Shown here in pieces: positions 34,993 through 35,646 of a DNA stretch of 35,646 bases. Position 1 is the first letter of the stretch, and the number at the start of each line of letters is the position of its first letter. Position numbers and translations under genes: made by a program. The notes under the pieces are model-generated. The model was given only the letters and a program-made list of their open reading frames with translations. It made no database searches and had not been told where the DNA came from. Where the stretch lies: NCBI GenBank assembly GCA_014730065.1, contig WJIW01000191.1:1-35646 (forward strand). The letters run 5' to 3'. This stretch comes from Armatimonadia bacterium (lineage in GTDB: Bacteria; Armatimonadota; Zipacnadia; UBA1398).

Positions 34993-35174
34993 TTATAGCG
35001 CCTCCCTCAGCGCCTTCAGCCGCTCCAGCGCTTCCTCTTCCAAGACCCGGGCTGCGCGGATGCGCTCCGCCAGCTCCGCGCGGTAGGCGGGATCGAGGAT
35101 CTTGAGCCGCTGAGGCCGTCGGCCTCCATGATGCGGGACACCTCCGAGGTTCGCTGGGTTTCCTCTGCTCTCAT
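34993..35174 (-). pseudogene. Small helical protein gene interrupted by an apparent one-base frameshift
   Basis: One frame from ATG 35174 reads MRAEETQRTSEVSRIMEADGLS and then loses coding character. Near 35105-35113 the +1-shifted frame takes over as RLKILDPAYRAELAERIRA and continues ARVLEEEALERLKALREAL to TAA at 34995-34993. Both halves have strong GC3 bias. The span is 182 bases, and restoring one C (AGCGG to AGCCGG, 35107-35111) makes 61 clean codons for a 60-residue, highly charged helical protein. AGG lies eight bases before the ATG. It may be a true mutation or a base-calling error in a CC run. The family is not recognised. It is convergent with pbpC (seven-base gap) and divergent from the SGNH gene. 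Confidence 0.55.
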
Positions 35175-35249
35175 AAGCGGACCTGGTAGGGACCGGCCCC
35201 CACTCAGCCGAAGCCCCGGAGCCGAGACCCATCGACCAAGGAGCCCGCC

Positions 35250-35646
35250 ATGCCACCCATCCCCGCTTCGCTGCTGCTGTGCTGTGGACTCGTGAGCGCC
35301 GCCAACGGTGCCCAAGCCGACATCACCGTTCGGGTCGCCTGCGTCGGAGATAGCATCACCTTCGGCGCGGGCGTGGAGCCACGGGAGCGCTCGTGCTATC
35401 CCGCTCTACTGGGCCACCTTCTCGGCGAGGGCTACGAGGTCCGGAACTTCGGGGTCAGCGGCGCCACGGTTCTCTCCCACGGCGACCTGCCCTACATCGA
35501 CCAGCCCGCCTGCCGGCAGGCGCGCGAGTGGCAGCCCCACATGGTCGTCATCATGCTCGGTACCAATGACACCAAGCCCCACAACTGGGAGCGCCGCGGC
35601 GCTTTCGTCGATGACTACACCGACCTGGTGGAGTCCTTCCAGGCCC
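35250..35646 (+). CDS. Secreted SGNH/GDSL-family hydrolase (partial, runs off the window)
   Basis: The frame is open for 132 codons to the window end, so the C-terminal part with the catalytic Asp-x-x-His is not visible. ATG 35250 has AAGGAG six bases upstream. The signal peptide ends near GAQA-D. Block I is CVGDSITFGAG with nucleophile Ser35; block II is the Gly of NFGVSGATV (about residue 70); block III is MLGTNDTK with Asn106. This three-block pattern defines SGNH hydrolases, which include sugar O-acetyl esterases and lysophospholipases. Secretion and the nearby glycoside hydrolases favour a carbohydrate esterase, but the substrate is inferred. The 75 bases between it and the divergent small gene hold no clear promoter. 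Confidence 0.88.
   Translation, partial: MPPIPASLLLCCGLVSAANGAQADITVRVACVGDSITFGAGVEPRERSCYPALLGHLLGEGYEVRNFGVSGATVLSHGDLPYIDQPACRQAREWQPHMVVIMLGTNDTKPHNWERRGAFVDDYTDLVESFQA

Overview
The window is high-GC DNA from a diderm-type bacterium. The evidence is many Sec signal peptides, several lipoprotein-type leaders, MurJ, PBP4-type and PBP1C-type peptidoglycan enzymes, and a bacterial alpha-2-macroglobulin. Coding bias is strongly GC3. Ribosome binding sites are GGAGG-like, starts are often GTG or TTG, and genes are tightly packed with 4-base start/stop overlaps. The mix of secreted glycoside hydrolases, large unknown lipoproteins and unusual domain fusions fits an uncultured lineage of the Armatimonadota, Hydrogenedentota or Planctomycetota kind. 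That placement is inference only. I see no rRNA, tRNA, CRISPR array, insertion sequence or prophage gene.

Layout. (1) 76-2396, minus: aspartate kinase followed by a translationally coupled secreted protein of unknown function. (2) 2486-3463, plus: an orphan pyruvate/2-oxoacid dehydrogenase E1-beta. A 299-base leader rich in dyads (3464-3762) follows, then a GT-C type membrane glycosyltransferase (3763-5763). (3) 5786-6286, minus: a membrane-anchored thioredoxin. (4) 6432-9703, plus: a two-gene secreted glycoside hydrolase operon (GH5, then a diverged GH9-like protein). (5) 14721-9706, minus: a three-gene run of two lipoproteins and a secreted unknown. (6) 14818-16506, plus: a secreted unknown facing a PBP4-type D-Ala-D-Ala carboxypeptidase (17936-16503, minus). 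(7) 18097-21815, plus: a secreted unknown, a trypsin-like protease fused to a YbjN/CesT-like domain, and MurJ. (8) 25666-21818, minus: a 1282-residue membrane protein with an FG-GAP and PD40 beta-propeller exterior and a histidine-kinase-like interior. (9) 25910-26935, plus: an M42-type metallopeptidase. (10) 27179-34985, plus: alpha-2-macroglobulin plus PBP1C. (11) 35174-34993, minus: a small gene broken by an apparent one-base frameshift. (12) 35250 to the window end, plus: the start of an SGNH/GDSL hydrolase.

Most of the content concerns the cell envelope and the outside of the cell. There is peptidoglycan precursor flipping (MurJ), synthesis (PBP1C) and trimming (PBP4). There is envelope defence (alpha-2-macroglobulin), periplasmic proteolysis and redox, and polysaccharide breakdown (GH5, GH9-like, SGNH). 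Only aspartate kinase and E1-beta are core cytoplasmic metabolism.

The most unusual items are four. The first is the FG-GAP/PD40 sensor-kinase-like protein. The second is the protease with a C-terminal chaperone-like domain. The third is a lipoprotein whose metallopeptidase-like site looks inactivated. The fourth is a leader hairpin that would bury the ribosome binding site of the alpha-2-macroglobulin/pbpC operon. Several convergent gene pairs are separated by 0 to 7 bases, which leaves no room for conventional terminators.
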